DNA of 64,000 nt, from assembly GCA_046329535.1 (NCBI GenBank), contig JAXLUN010000003.1, positions 124,001-188,000 of the forward strand. The letters run 5' to 3'. Of the stretch, positions 1 to 9,545 are shown in pieces; the first letter of the stretch is position 1; every line of letters begins with the position of its first letter. Source of the stretch: Bog-950 sp046329535 (GTDB lineage: Bacteria; Bacteroidota; Bacteroidia; Chitinophagales; LD1). Below the pieces are notes generated by a model that saw nothing but the letters and a program-made list of their open reading frames with translations, was not told the origin of the DNA and searched no databases. The position numbers were made by a program, and so were the translations under genes.

Positions 1-3000
1 CTACGTTGCCTCTGCTCATGCTTCCGCTCAAAAGACCGTTGTAAACAATGGGGCCGCTAAACCTGCCTGCAAACATTGCTACCCCTCCGCTGTAAGTGCT
101 ATTCAGGTTGACACCTCTTCTCCTATAGTCGCCACTGGTGAGCAACTTGTTTACCAACTCACCCAGTAAGTCAACCGCATTGCGTTTGGTAATTTGATTA
201 TGCGAACAACTGCAGCTATACACCGAAGGTGCTGATTCAAATAAGCCATAGGTTTGCCAATGATTGGTGAATTCAGTGGCTTCCGCACTCAACACGTTAC
301 TCTCAGGAACAACTAATCTGTTTTCTGAAATTGGAGAAGCCGTCAGATTGAATTTACCTGCTGGCGCATTGATGATATTGCGGAAACCGGAACGCGCTAC
401 ACGGATATCGTAGTAGCCGCTCCTCAGTTTACTTCCTTCTCGGTTTATCAAACGCACATATTGGGCATCATCCACATTCATTACCCATGCCGTTGTAAAC
501 GTATCGGTGCTCCCATATGTAGTGCCGTCTGTTGAACGTGGTATTGCTGCATCGCGCGAAATGCAAACTACTTCATCGCCTTGATGAAAATATTTATCAG
601 CGTTGGTAAGTGTGGCGGTTCCATCCGTTACATTTAACTGATTGATTTGCACACCCACATTTCTGTATGCGCCATTCATTCCGCTGTTGGCAGCTAACCA
701 ACGTGCTGGATAGGTAAGGTTGTATTGTTTATCGCCAAACTCATTTTCTACATCCTGTAAAAACACTTCACCACTTTCGCGGTCGCGGAGTAAATGGTGT
801 GTGCTTATCTGTGCACCATTATCAAAAGATATTGCTTCTCGCAATAAACCACAGCGATAAATCACCTTATTGAATGTAGCTGCGCGTAATCTTCCGAAAA
901 AGTGAGTGTAACCCGGATATACCGATGGGATAACAACCACTGCAGGCCCCCGCACACTGATATCTACATTTACACCTACCTCCGGTAACATGCTGTGCTG
1001 CTGATTCTCGCGTGCATCAGCAAAAAAATCGTAGTCAACTCCTACAAGTTCCGTTTGTATGTTTCCTGTAGTGGCATTAACTGTTTGCACTTCGTTACTT
1101 AGTTGTGCAGCATTGGCCGGGTTGGTGTTGTAGTTGTATAGCGTTCCTGATATAGGATTGGAGTTGCCCGGAGCGTAACTGTATGTAGCCTTCTGTTTGC
1201 CATGCATATCGTTTAGTTCTACCGAAAACCCTTGTGTTGCATTTAAATGTTGTTCGCTATAATAAGGGGGCACCTGAATCTCTCGGCTTCTTATGTGCAT
1301 CTGAGTGGTCCTCACCAGCGTAGGAAAATCCTTAGCGGTGTAAAACTCATTCACCGCAAAACCTGTGGCAGGCGCTCCTTCGGGTTGTATGTCTTTAACT
1401 TTTACACGGCTATAGCCTATCACCGGAGCGGGGAAATAGATTTGTCCTACAGGACCTGTTTGATACAGATTAAAATCTACCGACAGCGGTTTTTCAGACA
1501 CATATCTGTAAGGTGTAACAAACGGGTTTTCTTCGTTGCCCGATGCCGGTTCATACTGTGCCACACCACTACTGATGGTATCGTTACCCGATGTGGTGGT
1601 GTATTCGTATGTTTTCCCGTATGAAAAATTCAGTGAAGGGTCCTGCACCATGTTTCCCCATTCATCGCTAATGGTAATCTTCTTTACACGCGCACCTCCA
1701 CCAAACTTTATCAGGTCGGGGGAGTTGAGTCTGATTTTTGCTCCCTTTAACTTTGCTGTGTTGGCGTGCTTACCGTTGCGCAAATACAAATTAACTTGAG
1801 TAAATATTTCACCCATGGTATTAAAGCAGTTTTCTAAAGCCGTTCCCAATTGGGTTGGGTCACCCGGGTTAGGTTCTTCGTTATACACCAGGTGCATATA
1901 TTTTTTGCGAATGGTTTCCCAGGCAGATTTTGAAATCGGGTGCACTCCATCGGCATAATCAAGATCGCTACGCGAACTGTTTTGGTCAATCATTCTATCC
2001 CCGTTGTTTACTTGTGGTAGCCGAATCCATCCGAAGTTATGGTCATCGCATACACCATAATCAAATCCGGGTTCATTTAGGTATAGTGTGATAAATCCCT
2101 CTGCTTTTTCATATACTTCTCTGCGCACCGAGTCGCCATGGCTCATGCGTACATTCATGCTGAAGTAAAGCTCTCGCAAGTTGGCTATGTAGGGTATTAC
2201 CTCTTCATCGCTTGATACCGGTTTTTTAAGTTTGAACTGTAGATAGTTGTTTACTCTGTTATCTGATTCATACAACTTAGCCACCGGGTCATCGCCCTCA
2301 AGTGCATGAGCATTTCGCTTTCCGGTTACGTTTGTGAAGCCTACCACCGGCACCATTTCCATGGCTACTTTATTTTGCACATAGGCGTAGTCGTTGGTTT
2401 CATATTGAACATTCATTACGGAACCTGTAGGCATAGTAATGCGTGTAAGCAACCATGCTGATGCAAAATTGTCCGCTGTTGCACGCGGCAATGCCGCATA
2501 GCTTTTAATGCCATCTTCACCATCAGCATCAATATAATTTCCCCAACGGTCAAACTTCTTTGGATGATAGTTAGGGTTGGTTTCGCTATAACTAAAAAGA
2601 TAAGGATTGCGGCTGCCTTTCTCACTACTGCCATATTGAAACCACACTCGCTTCAAAGTGAGTTTGCCCTCACCATTAATATTATTAGGCACCTTTTTGC
2701 AAAGTGAGTAGTCGTAAACAAAATGAACGGTTTTGATTGGAACTGCACCTACTTCCAACCGCGATGCTTTGGTATAAAGTTCAATCTTGTCCAGCTTTTT
2801 CATTCGTTTGCGTGTATCTAGGCCACCATTTTCGCCTAACACACCAACTGCATCATCACGGTCGCTGTAAGTAAACTCAGCGATGTAGTTTTTGGTTTCA
2901 ATGCTATGAACATACCAGAGTTCTTTAGTGCCATACGAATAGCTGGCCATATCATCATCGGGGTCGCTTTTTACACCTTCTTTAAATACCGCAGAATCGC

Positions 3001-5173
3001 GTTGAACAGGTATGCGCCAACGGTAGTTGTCATCTGCTTTCGTGTAATTAAATTTTGTGTAGGAGCCCAAATCATCAGCCGAAGGGCCATTGCCTGTAAG
3101 ATCCACATAATCGGCACTCAGCATTTCGGTAAGCATCCAGGCATAAGCATGCGCGGGGGTTGTTTCTTTGTCGTATAGGTGATTGTCTCCTCTTACATTC
3201 CGTGTGCTATTGTCAACTCCCGGAGTGTAAGCCACCAGTCCGTTCTTTTTGTCTTTTGTGTTCCCTGCAATGCAGAAACTTACATCGCTGCTGGTATTGT
3301 TATATGCCGGCACACTAAACACAAATCTTGTTCCATCAGTTCGGGTAACCTTCACTTCAGCAATTTGGTCTTGCGAAATGCCTGCCCTTACGCGATTCTC
3401 TTTTGCGATGCGCGATTCATACGAAGAAGATGTGCCATACTGCAAAAATGTATTGATAGGGTAGTTGCTTATCTGTCGGTTAATACCTATCACAGAGGCA
3501 TCGCGTATGGTTAACCATTGAAAGTTATTTTGCCTGAACTCGCGGTTGCTACGCACGTAAGCAGCGCGGTTATCGGCAATCACATTTCTATTGTTATCCA
3601 AGAGTTGTTCGTTGGTGTTGCCATGTTCATCAACCATTGGTGTTACAGCCGCAAAGCCACCTATGGTTTCAAACAACTGCTTATTTGCCATAGCAGTGGC
3701 TTCACCCATGCTTTTAAAGTAAACAGCTTCATAAAGTGGATTGTCGGCTATTTGTTTTTTAAAACTGAATGCGCTGTTAAACTGATTTCCGTCTGTCCAT
3801 TTTGCGGATTGACCATATTCTACCGGCACACGAATGTTTGCTCCCACTTTTACCAAATCGCCAACATTCACTTCCACTCCCACACCGCCTTTGCAGCTTA
3901 CTTCATTTGTAAAAGGGTCAAACAGCGTTCCTACATCACCTCTGAACGCACGAAATGAACTTTGTATGCCTTGCACGTTTACCTGAAACATATCATGTGT
4001 AAACTGTGCCATGGGCAGGTTCGGAATTTCTTTACTCACAGAGTTACCCTTTTCACGAAGCACATCTACCACCTCTCTACCTCCGGTGCTGTTGTGCGCA
4101 TACATATATCCGTAGGCGGGCACTGCATCATGGTTTTTAGCGTATCGTTTGTTCTCATAGGCAAACTTCAGGTCGCCACTCAAACTCAGCACTCCACCAA
4201 TTTCGCCTCCTACTTTCAGGTCGCCACTAAAACCATCGGTATACATTGGCCAATCAATGGTGGGAGACATAGTAGGAGAACTGTAACCAATACTAAATTT
4301 GCCGCCACCGCCAAACTCACCGGCTTTCATCCCCAATCCCTTTATGCCACCGTAAGCATCGCGTTTACCAAGTGCAGTAGAGTTTTTGTAACCAAAATCT
4401 GCCCCGAAAGAATGTTTCTTAATGCCCGCTCTGGAACTCACATCCAGTCCATACCCAAAGCCACCTTTTAAGCCTTCGTCTTCATCAATTTTACTGGCAA
4501 AGCCTATGTTGGCGGATGTATTGATACCTGCCCCTTTTTCACTATCAGCAGTTACTCCTAATCCAAGGCCGGCATTGGATTTAAAATTTCCTTTTGAACT
4601 TCCTTTTAGTTCAAGACCACCTGAAAATCCTGCACTCCAGCCGTTATAATTATTGTGACTTAGCTCCAATGCAGCGGCTAAGCCAATGCTGCCACTTGCG
4701 CCTCCGGTTTCGTTATGCTTTTCTCCACCGGTGTAAGTTTCGTAGCCGGTAATTTCTGCATCGAGCCCTGCTCCTACCGAAATAGTTTCATCGGGATTGG
4801 CAGATCTTGTCATACTGATTTTCTCTCCGTTAAAATCATCAGGCAAACCGCGCACATCGCGAGAGATACTACCGGTGTTTATGTTCCACCCCAGCCCCAC
4901 CATGCTGGCTTCGCTTTCCATGCCCACGTTGCTGCTGTAACTAAGCGTAAGCGGATAGCCGCCCACATCCATCAGCGGAATCTGATAACTGAAATCTCCG
5001 GTGAACAAGTTCACCATTTCTGTATTCTCTGCCGGTGAAAACTGCTGCACCTCGGGCACTGATGGACCGCCTGTAAGCGCATATGTGCTTAGGGGCATAA
5101 ATGCAGGAACCAGTTGTAGCCCAGCCAACACTATGGCCAAAGGTTTTCTGTATCTTCTAAGTTTCTTCATCAT
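1..5173 (-). CDS. Giant Rhs-like secreted surface protein, C-terminus outside the window
   Basis: The minus frame is open from ATG 5173 (a second ATG follows at once) to the window edge, about 1,724 codons with no stop, so the 3' end is missing. Residues 1-33 look like a Sec signal peptide (basic MMKKLRRYRK, a hydrophobic run, then STYALTGG). Residues ~45-110 carry MVNLFTGDFSYQIPL, YPLTLSYSS and GLGWN, the N-terminal pattern of Bacteroidota Rhs/YD-type exoproteins. Residues ~158-344 are Gly/Ser-rich with alternating beta-strand character. I see no classical YD repeats in the visible part; they, and any C-terminal tip domain, may lie off the edge. The start is 1 nt from the stop of the upstream gene, so the two are probably co-translated. 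Family assignment is from pattern recognition; function is unknown (adhesin, polymorphic toxin carrier or other large exoprotein). Confidence 0.75.
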   Translation of the reverse strand, partial: MMKKLRRYRKPLAIVLAGLQLVPAFMPLSTYALTGGPSVPEVQQFSPAENTEMVNLFTGDFSYQIPLMDVGGYPLTLSYSSNVGMESEASMVGLGWNINTGSISRDVRGLPDDFNGEKISMTRSANPDETISVGAGLDAEITGYETYTGGEKHNETGGASGSIGLAAALELSHNNYNGWSAGFSGGLELKGSSKGNFKSNAGLGLGVTADSEKGAGINTSANIGFASKIDEDEGLKGGFGYGLDVSSRAGIKKHSFGADFGYKNSTALGKRDAYGGIKGLGMKAGEFGGGGKFSIGYSSPTMSPTIDWPMYTDGFSGDLKVGGEIGGVLSLSGDLKFAYENKRYAKNHDAVPAYGYMYAHNSTGGREVVDVLREKGNSVSKEIPNLPMAQFTHDMFQVNVQGIQSSFRAFRGDVGTLFDPFTNEVSCKGGVGVEVNVGDLVKVGANIRVPVEYGQSAKWTDGNQFNSAFSFKKQIADNPLYEAVYFKSMGEATAMANKQLFETIGGFAAVTPMVDEHGNTNEQLLDNNRNVIADNRAAYVRSNREFRQNNFQWLTIRDASVIGINRQISNYPINTFLQYGTSSSYESRIAKENRVRAGISQDQIAEVKVTRTDGTRFVFSVPAYNNTSSDVSFCIAGNTKDKKNGLVAYTPGVDNSTRNVRGDNHLYDKETTPAHAYAWMLTEMLSADYVDLTGNGPSADDLGSYTKFNYTKADDNYRWRIPVQRDSAVFKEGVKSDPDDDMASYSYGTKELWYVHSIETKNYIAEFTYSDRDDAVGVLGENGGLDTRKRMKKLDKIELYTKASRLEVGAVPIKTVHFVYDYSLCKKVPNNINGEGKLTLKRVWFQYGSSEKGSRNPYLFSYSETNPNYHPKKFDRWGNYIDADGEDGIKSYAALPRATADNFASAWLLTRITMPTGSVMNVQYETNDYAYVQNKVAMEMVPVVGFTNVTGKRNAHALEGDDPVAKLYESDNRVNNYLQFKLKKPVSSDEEVIPYIANLRELYFSMNVRMSHGDSVRREVYEKAEGFITLYLNEPGFDYGVCDDHNFGWIRLPQVNNGDRMIDQNSSRSDLDYADGVHPISKSAWETIRKKYMHLVYNEEPNPGDPTQLGTALENCFNTMGEIFTQVNLYLRNGKHANTAKLKGAKIRLNSPDLIKFGGGARVKKITISDEWGNMVQDPSLNFSYGKTYEYTTTSGNDTISSGVAQYEPASGNEENPFVTPYRYVSEKPLSVDFNLYQTGPVGQIYFPAPVIGYSRVKVKDIQPEGAPATGFAVNEFYTAKDFPTLVRTTQMHIRSREIQVPPYYSEQHLNATQGFSVELNDMHGKQKATYSYAPGNSNPISGTLYNYNTNPANAAQLSNEVQTVNATTGNIQTELVGVDYDFFADARENQQHSMLPEVGVNVDISVRGPAVVVIPSVYPGYTHFFGRLRAATFNKVIYRCGLLREAISFDNGAQISTHHLLRDRESGEVFLQDVENEFGDKQYNLTYPARWLAANSGMNGAYRNVGVQINQLNVTDGTATLTNADKYFHQGDEVVCISRDAAIPRSTDGTTYGSTDTFTTAWVMNVDDAQYVRLINREGSKLRSGYYDIRVARSGFRNIINAPAGKFNLTASPISENRLVVPESNVLSAEATEFTNHWQTYGLFESAPSVYSCSCSHNQITKRNAVDLLGELVNKLLTSGDYRRRGVNLNSTYSGGVAMFAGRFSGPIVYNGLLSGSMSRGNV

Positions 5174-5174
5174 C

Positions 5175-6314
5175 CTACTGTTTAACTTTGAAGCGAAGTT
5201 TTTTAATAGCACCGTTCATATCCACTATTTGTAATTCATACAATTCTGCTGCTTGAATTCCCTTGTAATCGGTAAGTGGTGCACTGAAGTAGTTGTTACC
5301 GAAACTTACCTCCAACAATTTATTGAACACCATACTTCCTTTCATATCAAGAATGCGCATGCCCACCGTGGGAGTTTTACTGCTATGCACATATAAAAAA
5401 CTCAGCAGTCCTCGGTCGAGCGTAGAAAAATTGTTGTTGACGGCAGTAGTGGTTTCCAAATAGGGAATGCCCGGCTTAGGCAAATTTTTGACTTCTTTCT
5501 TCTTTGTAACCGTATCATTGGTTGTTACATTTTTGCTGTTGCAGTAAACAAAACTCCACACTTCACTGGTGGCCACGGTTTGGTTATTTACCTCAGCAGA
5601 AACCTTCCACGCATAGCTATAGCCCGGACGCAGATTGCGGGCATTAATACCGTATTGCGCAATGGTTGTGGCAATTCCTTTACGCTCATAAAAAGCAGGA
5701 TTAGTTTGCACAGAACTCAAAACCGTCTGCACGTTTTGTAGCTCGTAAAGTGTAAGCGTGTAAGTAAAGTTCTGTCCGTTGTTAGGCACCGGTGGCAGCC
5801 AACTGAAAAAAGGATATAGCTCGCAAACAGTATCGCTTTTTTCAGGGGAAATTAATATCGGAGGGGTAAAGTAATCAGCAGAGAAGTTAATACAATTGGT
5901 GCCTAACTCCGAAGAGTCTAAAGCTGAATAAGCTGTAATACATACCTCGTAATCACCAGCTGGCAATCCATTCGTTTGTATAGCATATTGACGCAATGTT
6001 TGATCCTCATAAAGCGTATTGAAGGGTTCCAGACCTACATAATATTGTGTGCTAAAAGCAGTAGTCCCGGGTGAAAGAGTTCTCGATTTAGAAACGACTT
6101 CATACACTTTGCCTCGCTGTGATTCAGTAGCTATTCCTCTAAAAAAAGCAAGCACAGATTGATTGGTGGTATTGTTTACAACTACCTTCCATTCATCACG
6201 TCTTGCCATGGTATATTCACTTCCTGGGATGATAGAAATTTGCACGCTTTGTGCTGTTGCCAACATGGAAATGAATCCCATCCAACAGAGAGTCAGCATT
6301 CTTACACTTTTCAT
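5175..6314 (-). CDS. Secreted Fn3-like beta-sandwich protein beside the Rhs-like giant
   Basis: A 379-residue protein with an N-terminal signal peptide (residues 1-21, ending in MLATAQS). The rest is beta-rich. Residues ~25-130 form one domain, residues ~150-265 resemble a fibronectin type III fold (LISPEKSDTVCELYPFFSW near its start, YSYAWKVSAEV near its end), and residues ~295-379 form a third beta domain with GMRILDMKGSMVF and LYELQIVDMNG. I recognise no catalytic motif. It is the middle gene of three on the minus strand, 49 nt after the lipoprotein gene and 1 nt before the giant Rhs-like gene, which suggests one transcript and a structural or chaperone-like role at the surface. The specific role is an inference from context only. 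Confidence 0.7.
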   Translation of the reverse strand: MKSVRMLTLCWMGFISMLATAQSVQISIIPGSEYTMARRDEWKVVVNNTTNQSVLAFFRGIATESQRGKVYEVVSKSRTLSPGTTAFSTQYYVGLEPFNTLYEDQTLRQYAIQTNGLPAGDYEVCITAYSALDSSELGTNCINFSADYFTPPILISPEKSDTVCELYPFFSWLPPVPNNGQNFTYTLTLYELQNVQTVLSSVQTNPAFYERKGIATTIAQYGINARNLRPGYSYAWKVSAEVNNQTVATSEVWSFVYCNSKNVTTNDTVTKKKEVKNLPKPGIPYLETTTAVNNNFSTLDRGLLSFLYVHSSKTPTVGMRILDMKGSMVFNKLLEVSFGNNYFSAPLTDYKGIQAAELYELQIVDMNGAIKKLRFKVKQ

Positions 6315-6363
6315 AGCTTACGTTTATAATACAATCACTTCGCAAAGGGATTCCTTAACCAAT

Positions 6364-7587
6364 CTATTCTGAGTAATAATCACCACTCACATTTCCGCTA
6401 TAGGTAACAGAACCCGGAACACTAATGGCCGGAGAACCCAGTGTTACCCAGATGCCCCATGCTTCGCTGTTCGTAACGGTGCTGTTAGCAATTGTAAAAG
6501 TGCCTGCGCTCCACGCACCTCCATGTAAGTTGGCCCTCTTTTGAGTAGCGCCTGTATAGGAAGAGGAGCCACCATCGCTAATATCCGCATATGAAATTTG
6601 ATTATTGGCGCTAAGACTCTGGAATGCTATTCCTTTCCAAGCTCCAGCTGAACTCGTTTCGCCTGCGAAAGTGATACGTTCACCTAAAGTGCCGTTTGCT
6701 TTAAGCCAAGAGCCGGTAGAGTAGTCTCCGGTACAAAGACCCGCATCTGCGGCAAACTGAACATTTACTCCAGGCTCAATCGTTAGATTACCGTTGTCAG
6801 TGTAGTATCCTACCGAAACTATTGATTGAATAAGGTAAGGAACATTCATTTTTTTCCAGGTATGAGCACCATACAACCTGCCGCCTCTCAACAACACCTT
6901 GTTGTATGTATTACCTGTGTAGCCTGAACCTGTTCCGTCCAACACATTGCCTATGCTGCCTAAAGCAGAAATTGGATAATTGAGGTTTCCGGAAAAGGTA
7001 TTGTTAACGAAAAGAGTAATCGGGTTCAGTTCATCGCTATCTAAGCCATCTACCAGTAATCCATCCTTAGCGCTTTTTGAAATGGTGGAATTTTGAATTT
7101 TAAGTTTTGCGGTTACAGATACCCTGACATTAGCAAGTTTTGAACTATTGCCATCAAAGCTTGAACTTCCGCCATGTGAAATGCTGCAATAATTCAACTC
7201 GTTTAAAACATTGTTGCTTTTGATGTATATGCCCTTCCACATGCCCGGCATATCGCTGTCGTTCTTAAACATTATTTGTTTGGAGCTTGTTCCCGAAGCG
7301 ATGATTGAACCGGAAGTTTCTACAATGATACCTGCTCCCGGTTCACAGTGTATAACTACACCGGGTTTTATGGTGAGTTTTGCGTTAACAGTTATTATGC
7401 AGTTCAAAGTATAATCTGCCGCATCATCTCCGAGGTCTTCCCAAACCACATCGCTGTTAATGTCATTGCAACTAATAGTTTGTGTTAAAGTGGTTTCCGG
7501 CCTGCATGCAGAAAGAAATACACTCATTAACAAAAGACACAAAGAAATTTGCGAAATCGATTTAAAGTACGAATGGATAGTTCTCAT
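6364..7587 (-). CDS. Right-handed beta-helix lipoprotein
   Basis: A 407-residue protein starting with a lipoprotein signal peptide (residues 1-28, hydrophobic core SLCLLLMSVF and lipobox LSAC). Behind it are two arrays of short beta repeats: LTIKPGVVIHCEPGAGI, then strings of small and Asn/Ser residues (WKGIYIKSNNVLNEL, SISHGGSSSFDG), repeated later as LTIEPGVNVQFAADAG, WKGIAFQSLSANNQI and DISDGGSSSYTG. This is the pattern of a parallel beta-helix (pectate-lyase-like fold) with an internal duplication of about 180 residues. No lyase catalytic residues were recognised. It is the first gene of the unit that continues with the Fn3-like and Rhs-like genes, and is probably anchored in the outer membrane. 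Confidence 0.72.
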   Translation of the reverse strand: MRTIHSYFKSISQISLCLLLMSVFLSACRPETTLTQTISCNDINSDVVWEDLGDDAADYTLNCIITVNAKLTIKPGVVIHCEPGAGIIVETSGSIIASGTSSKQIMFKNDSDMPGMWKGIYIKSNNVLNELNYCSISHGGSSSFDGNSSKLANVRVSVTAKLKIQNSTISKSAKDGLLVDGLDSDELNPITLFVNNTFSGNLNYPISALGSIGNVLDGTGSGYTGNTYNKVLLRGGRLYGAHTWKKMNVPYLIQSIVSVGYYTDNGNLTIEPGVNVQFAADAGLCTGDYSTGSWLKANGTLGERITFAGETSSAGAWKGIAFQSLSANNQISYADISDGGSSSYTGATQKRANLHGGAWSAGTFTIANSTVTNSEAWGIWVTLGSPAISVPGSVTYSGNVSGDYYSE

Positions 7588-7644
7588 TTTTTACTGTTTT
7601 ATGCGCCAAAAATGTTTACAGCGAGCTACAATGGCAAATTGAAA

Positions 7645-7675
7645 TTTGCTCATCTGTGATAAAATTATAGCTTTA
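7645..7675 (+). promoter_or_regulatory. Bacteroidota-type promoter for the 7701 gene
   Basis: TTTG at 7645-7648, a 19-nt spacer, and TAGCTTTA at 7668-7675. This matches the Bacteroidota consensus TTTG / TAnnTTTG in every defined position except the last base of the -7 element. A transcript would start near 7682, about 19 nt before the ATG at 7701. Confidence 0.5.
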
Positions 7676-7700
7676 GTGAACAAGAAACGACTTTACAATA

Positions 7701-9161
7701 ATGACTAACAGCAAAGCATTTTCCCTCTTGAGTGGTTTAACCGAAAAAGAATTGGCAGCATGTAGTAAAGCTATAAAGATTCATAAGCGCAAGACCCTGC
7801 AAAAGCTCTATAAAGTGTTGTTAAGCGAACGAAAAAAGAAAGAGCCGGAACAAACAGTAGTATATCAACAGGTTTTCGGTAAACCATATGCTAAAGGTAA
7901 AGATTATATAATACGTAACGAATATCGTTTACTATATGACTGGCTTTTAAATCAAATCTATAGCTACCATACTCAAAAATCAGAAATTAGTACCGACTAC
8001 ATGCTGCAATATTTTCTAAAAAACGGCCTACATGAACTTTTTGAAGAAGAGTTTAAATCTACTTGGAAAACGGCACTAGCAGAAGACAATACTAAAACAC
8101 TACTTACATTAAGCGATTTGAATTTGAATTATTACCTGACTGCTAAAACTCAGAATTTAGACAATGCCCTAAAAATAACAGAACTGGCACAAAAACGCTT
8201 GGCTCTATTGCAGGTTGATTTTTTGCGAAATATGCGTAAAGAGGAAATTCGAATTAAGTTATCGGAGCGAATTATATCGGCTTACAAATTATTACCAGAA
8301 CCCTATAAAAAACAACAAACTGTTAACCTCACCGCATTGGAGCAAAATGACCTGTATGCGCAATATTTGAGCAAACGTGCCGCCATTAACTTTGCCCGCG
8401 GTCAAGATAAAATTCAAATGCTGGAAAATATTATTAGCGAAGAGGATGTAATTCGTAAATATGAACCAGAACCCGATGAGTCTATTTGTCGATTTCTAAT
8501 TAATTTGGGTCAAGAGCACTACTTAAATTCAAACTTTAGCAAAGCTGTAAAATATTTTGATCTAGCATACCGGCAAATTAATAAGGTATCGCCTGCGGTT
8601 GAACAAACTCTAGTTACAAACTATACCCTAGCCCTTATGCGAAATCAGCAATTTTCTAAAGCTGAGTGTTTAGCCAAAGCACACACAGAATTATTACTAA
8701 GTAGTGAATTGGTAGGAGGAAGGGCGCCATTTTTACTTTCAGTTTTACATTTATATACCCGCAATGTGCAGGCAGCAGAAAAATATGTTTCGCTCGAGAC
8801 CAAAAAATATGGCACCGAGTTTTATTATTTTATACGCTTGGTTCTTTCCGCCACTTATTACCTTCGTGGTGATATTGATTTGGCTGTTAGGGAGGCTATT
8901 AATATTGAGCAGGCCGTAAATTACGAACTAAACCGCGAGCAAAATTTTCAAACTCAGATAAGCAAACCTATCGTGAGCAACTTTCGAAAATTCTATCAAA
9001 CAATTAACAAAAAAGCGAAAACCCAAAAAGAAGAACTGAAAAAACTTGGGAAAGAAATAGAAAAGTCAATTGAAATAAAATCTGACCAATCGGGAAATTC
9101 TATTCTTAGTCAGTGGCTAATTCATGAAATTCAACAATTAACTATACACTCATCACGCTAG
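7701..9161 (+). CDS. Unrecognised soluble helical (TPR-like) protein
   Basis: A 486-residue protein with no signal peptide or membrane segment. It is rich in Lys, Glu, Leu and Tyr and looks almost wholly alpha-helical. Residues ~275-320 (YLNSNFSKAVKYFDLAYRQI) and the stretch after them read like tetratricopeptide helices, and residues ~420-470 are strongly charged and could form a coiled coil. I recognise no catalytic motif and no named family. It stands alone on the plus strand between two minus-strand genes and has its own promoter-like sequence. A scaffold or regulatory role is possible for such a repeat protein but nothing here shows it. Confidence 0.65.
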   Translation: MTNSKAFSLLSGLTEKELAACSKAIKIHKRKTLQKLYKVLLSERKKKEPEQTVVYQQVFGKPYAKGKDYIIRNEYRLLYDWLLNQIYSYHTQKSEISTDYMLQYFLKNGLHELFEEEFKSTWKTALAEDNTKTLLTLSDLNLNYYLTAKTQNLDNALKITELAQKRLALLQVDFLRNMRKEEIRIKLSERIISAYKLLPEPYKKQQTVNLTALEQNDLYAQYLSKRAAINFARGQDKIQMLENIISEEDVIRKYEPEPDESICRFLINLGQEHYLNSNFSKAVKYFDLAYRQINKVSPAVEQTLVTNYTLALMRNQQFSKAECLAKAHTELLLSSELVGGRAPFLLSVLHLYTRNVQAAEKYVSLETKKYGTEFYYFIRLVLSATYYLRGDIDLAVREAINIEQAVNYELNREQNFQTQISKPIVSNFRKFYQTINKKAKTQKEELKKLGKEIEKSIEIKSDQSGNSILSQWLIHEIQQLTIHSSR

Positions 9162-9410
9162 TCCCAATAAAGGGATTACACCAATCATTAAACTATGCCA
9201 TTACACACCCTGATCAATATACTTGGCCAGGTGTTTACACAAAAGACATAACGAAAATACTTATACTACCTTCAATCTTTTAACTCTTCAAAACATAAAC
9301 TAAAAATGGCTTCATCTATCTGAAGACCGGAATTGCCATCTCCCCAAACCTGAACTCTGGTTAACTATATTCAGAGCCAGAAACTAAACGATGTATTCAT
9401 TTCAGCTACT

Positions 9411-9448
9411 TCACACTTTACTTAAAAAATATTTTTAGTAAAGTGTGA
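9411..9448. repeat. Long near-perfect inverted repeat in a gene-free stretch
   Basis: TCACACTTTACT at 9411-9422 and its exact complement at 9437-9448 frame an AT-rich centre that is itself nearly palindromic (TAAAAAATATTTTT). It lies 250 nt behind the stop of the helical-protein gene and ~100 nt past the DUF3467 stop. There is no T-run next to the arms, so it may be a processing or extended terminator structure, or an operator. Apart from this and the hairpin at 9497, I see nothing in 9162-9545. Confidence 0.5.
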
Positions 9449-9496
9449 GTGGGTATCAAGAAAGCAAGTAACTCAATCCTCCTTGATATATAATAG

Positions 9497-9527
9497 AAAA
9501 GGCTATCGATTAATCTAGAGCCTTTTT
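9497..9527. terminator. Probable bidirectional terminator
   Basis: AAAAGGCT at 9497-9504 pairs with AGCCTTTT at 9519-9526, with a 14-nt loop. The plus strand continues with T residues (TTTTTT through 9527). It sits 19 nt beyond the stop of the DUF3467 gene, which reads towards it on the minus strand. Confidence 0.55.
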
Positions 9528-9545
9528 TACTTTTCCTATCATCTT

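Noticed and set aside
1247..5234. Many plus-strand open frames across the first 5 kb
   Set aside because: The minus frame is open without a break through the whole region and encodes a recognisable exported protein; the plus frames are shadows.
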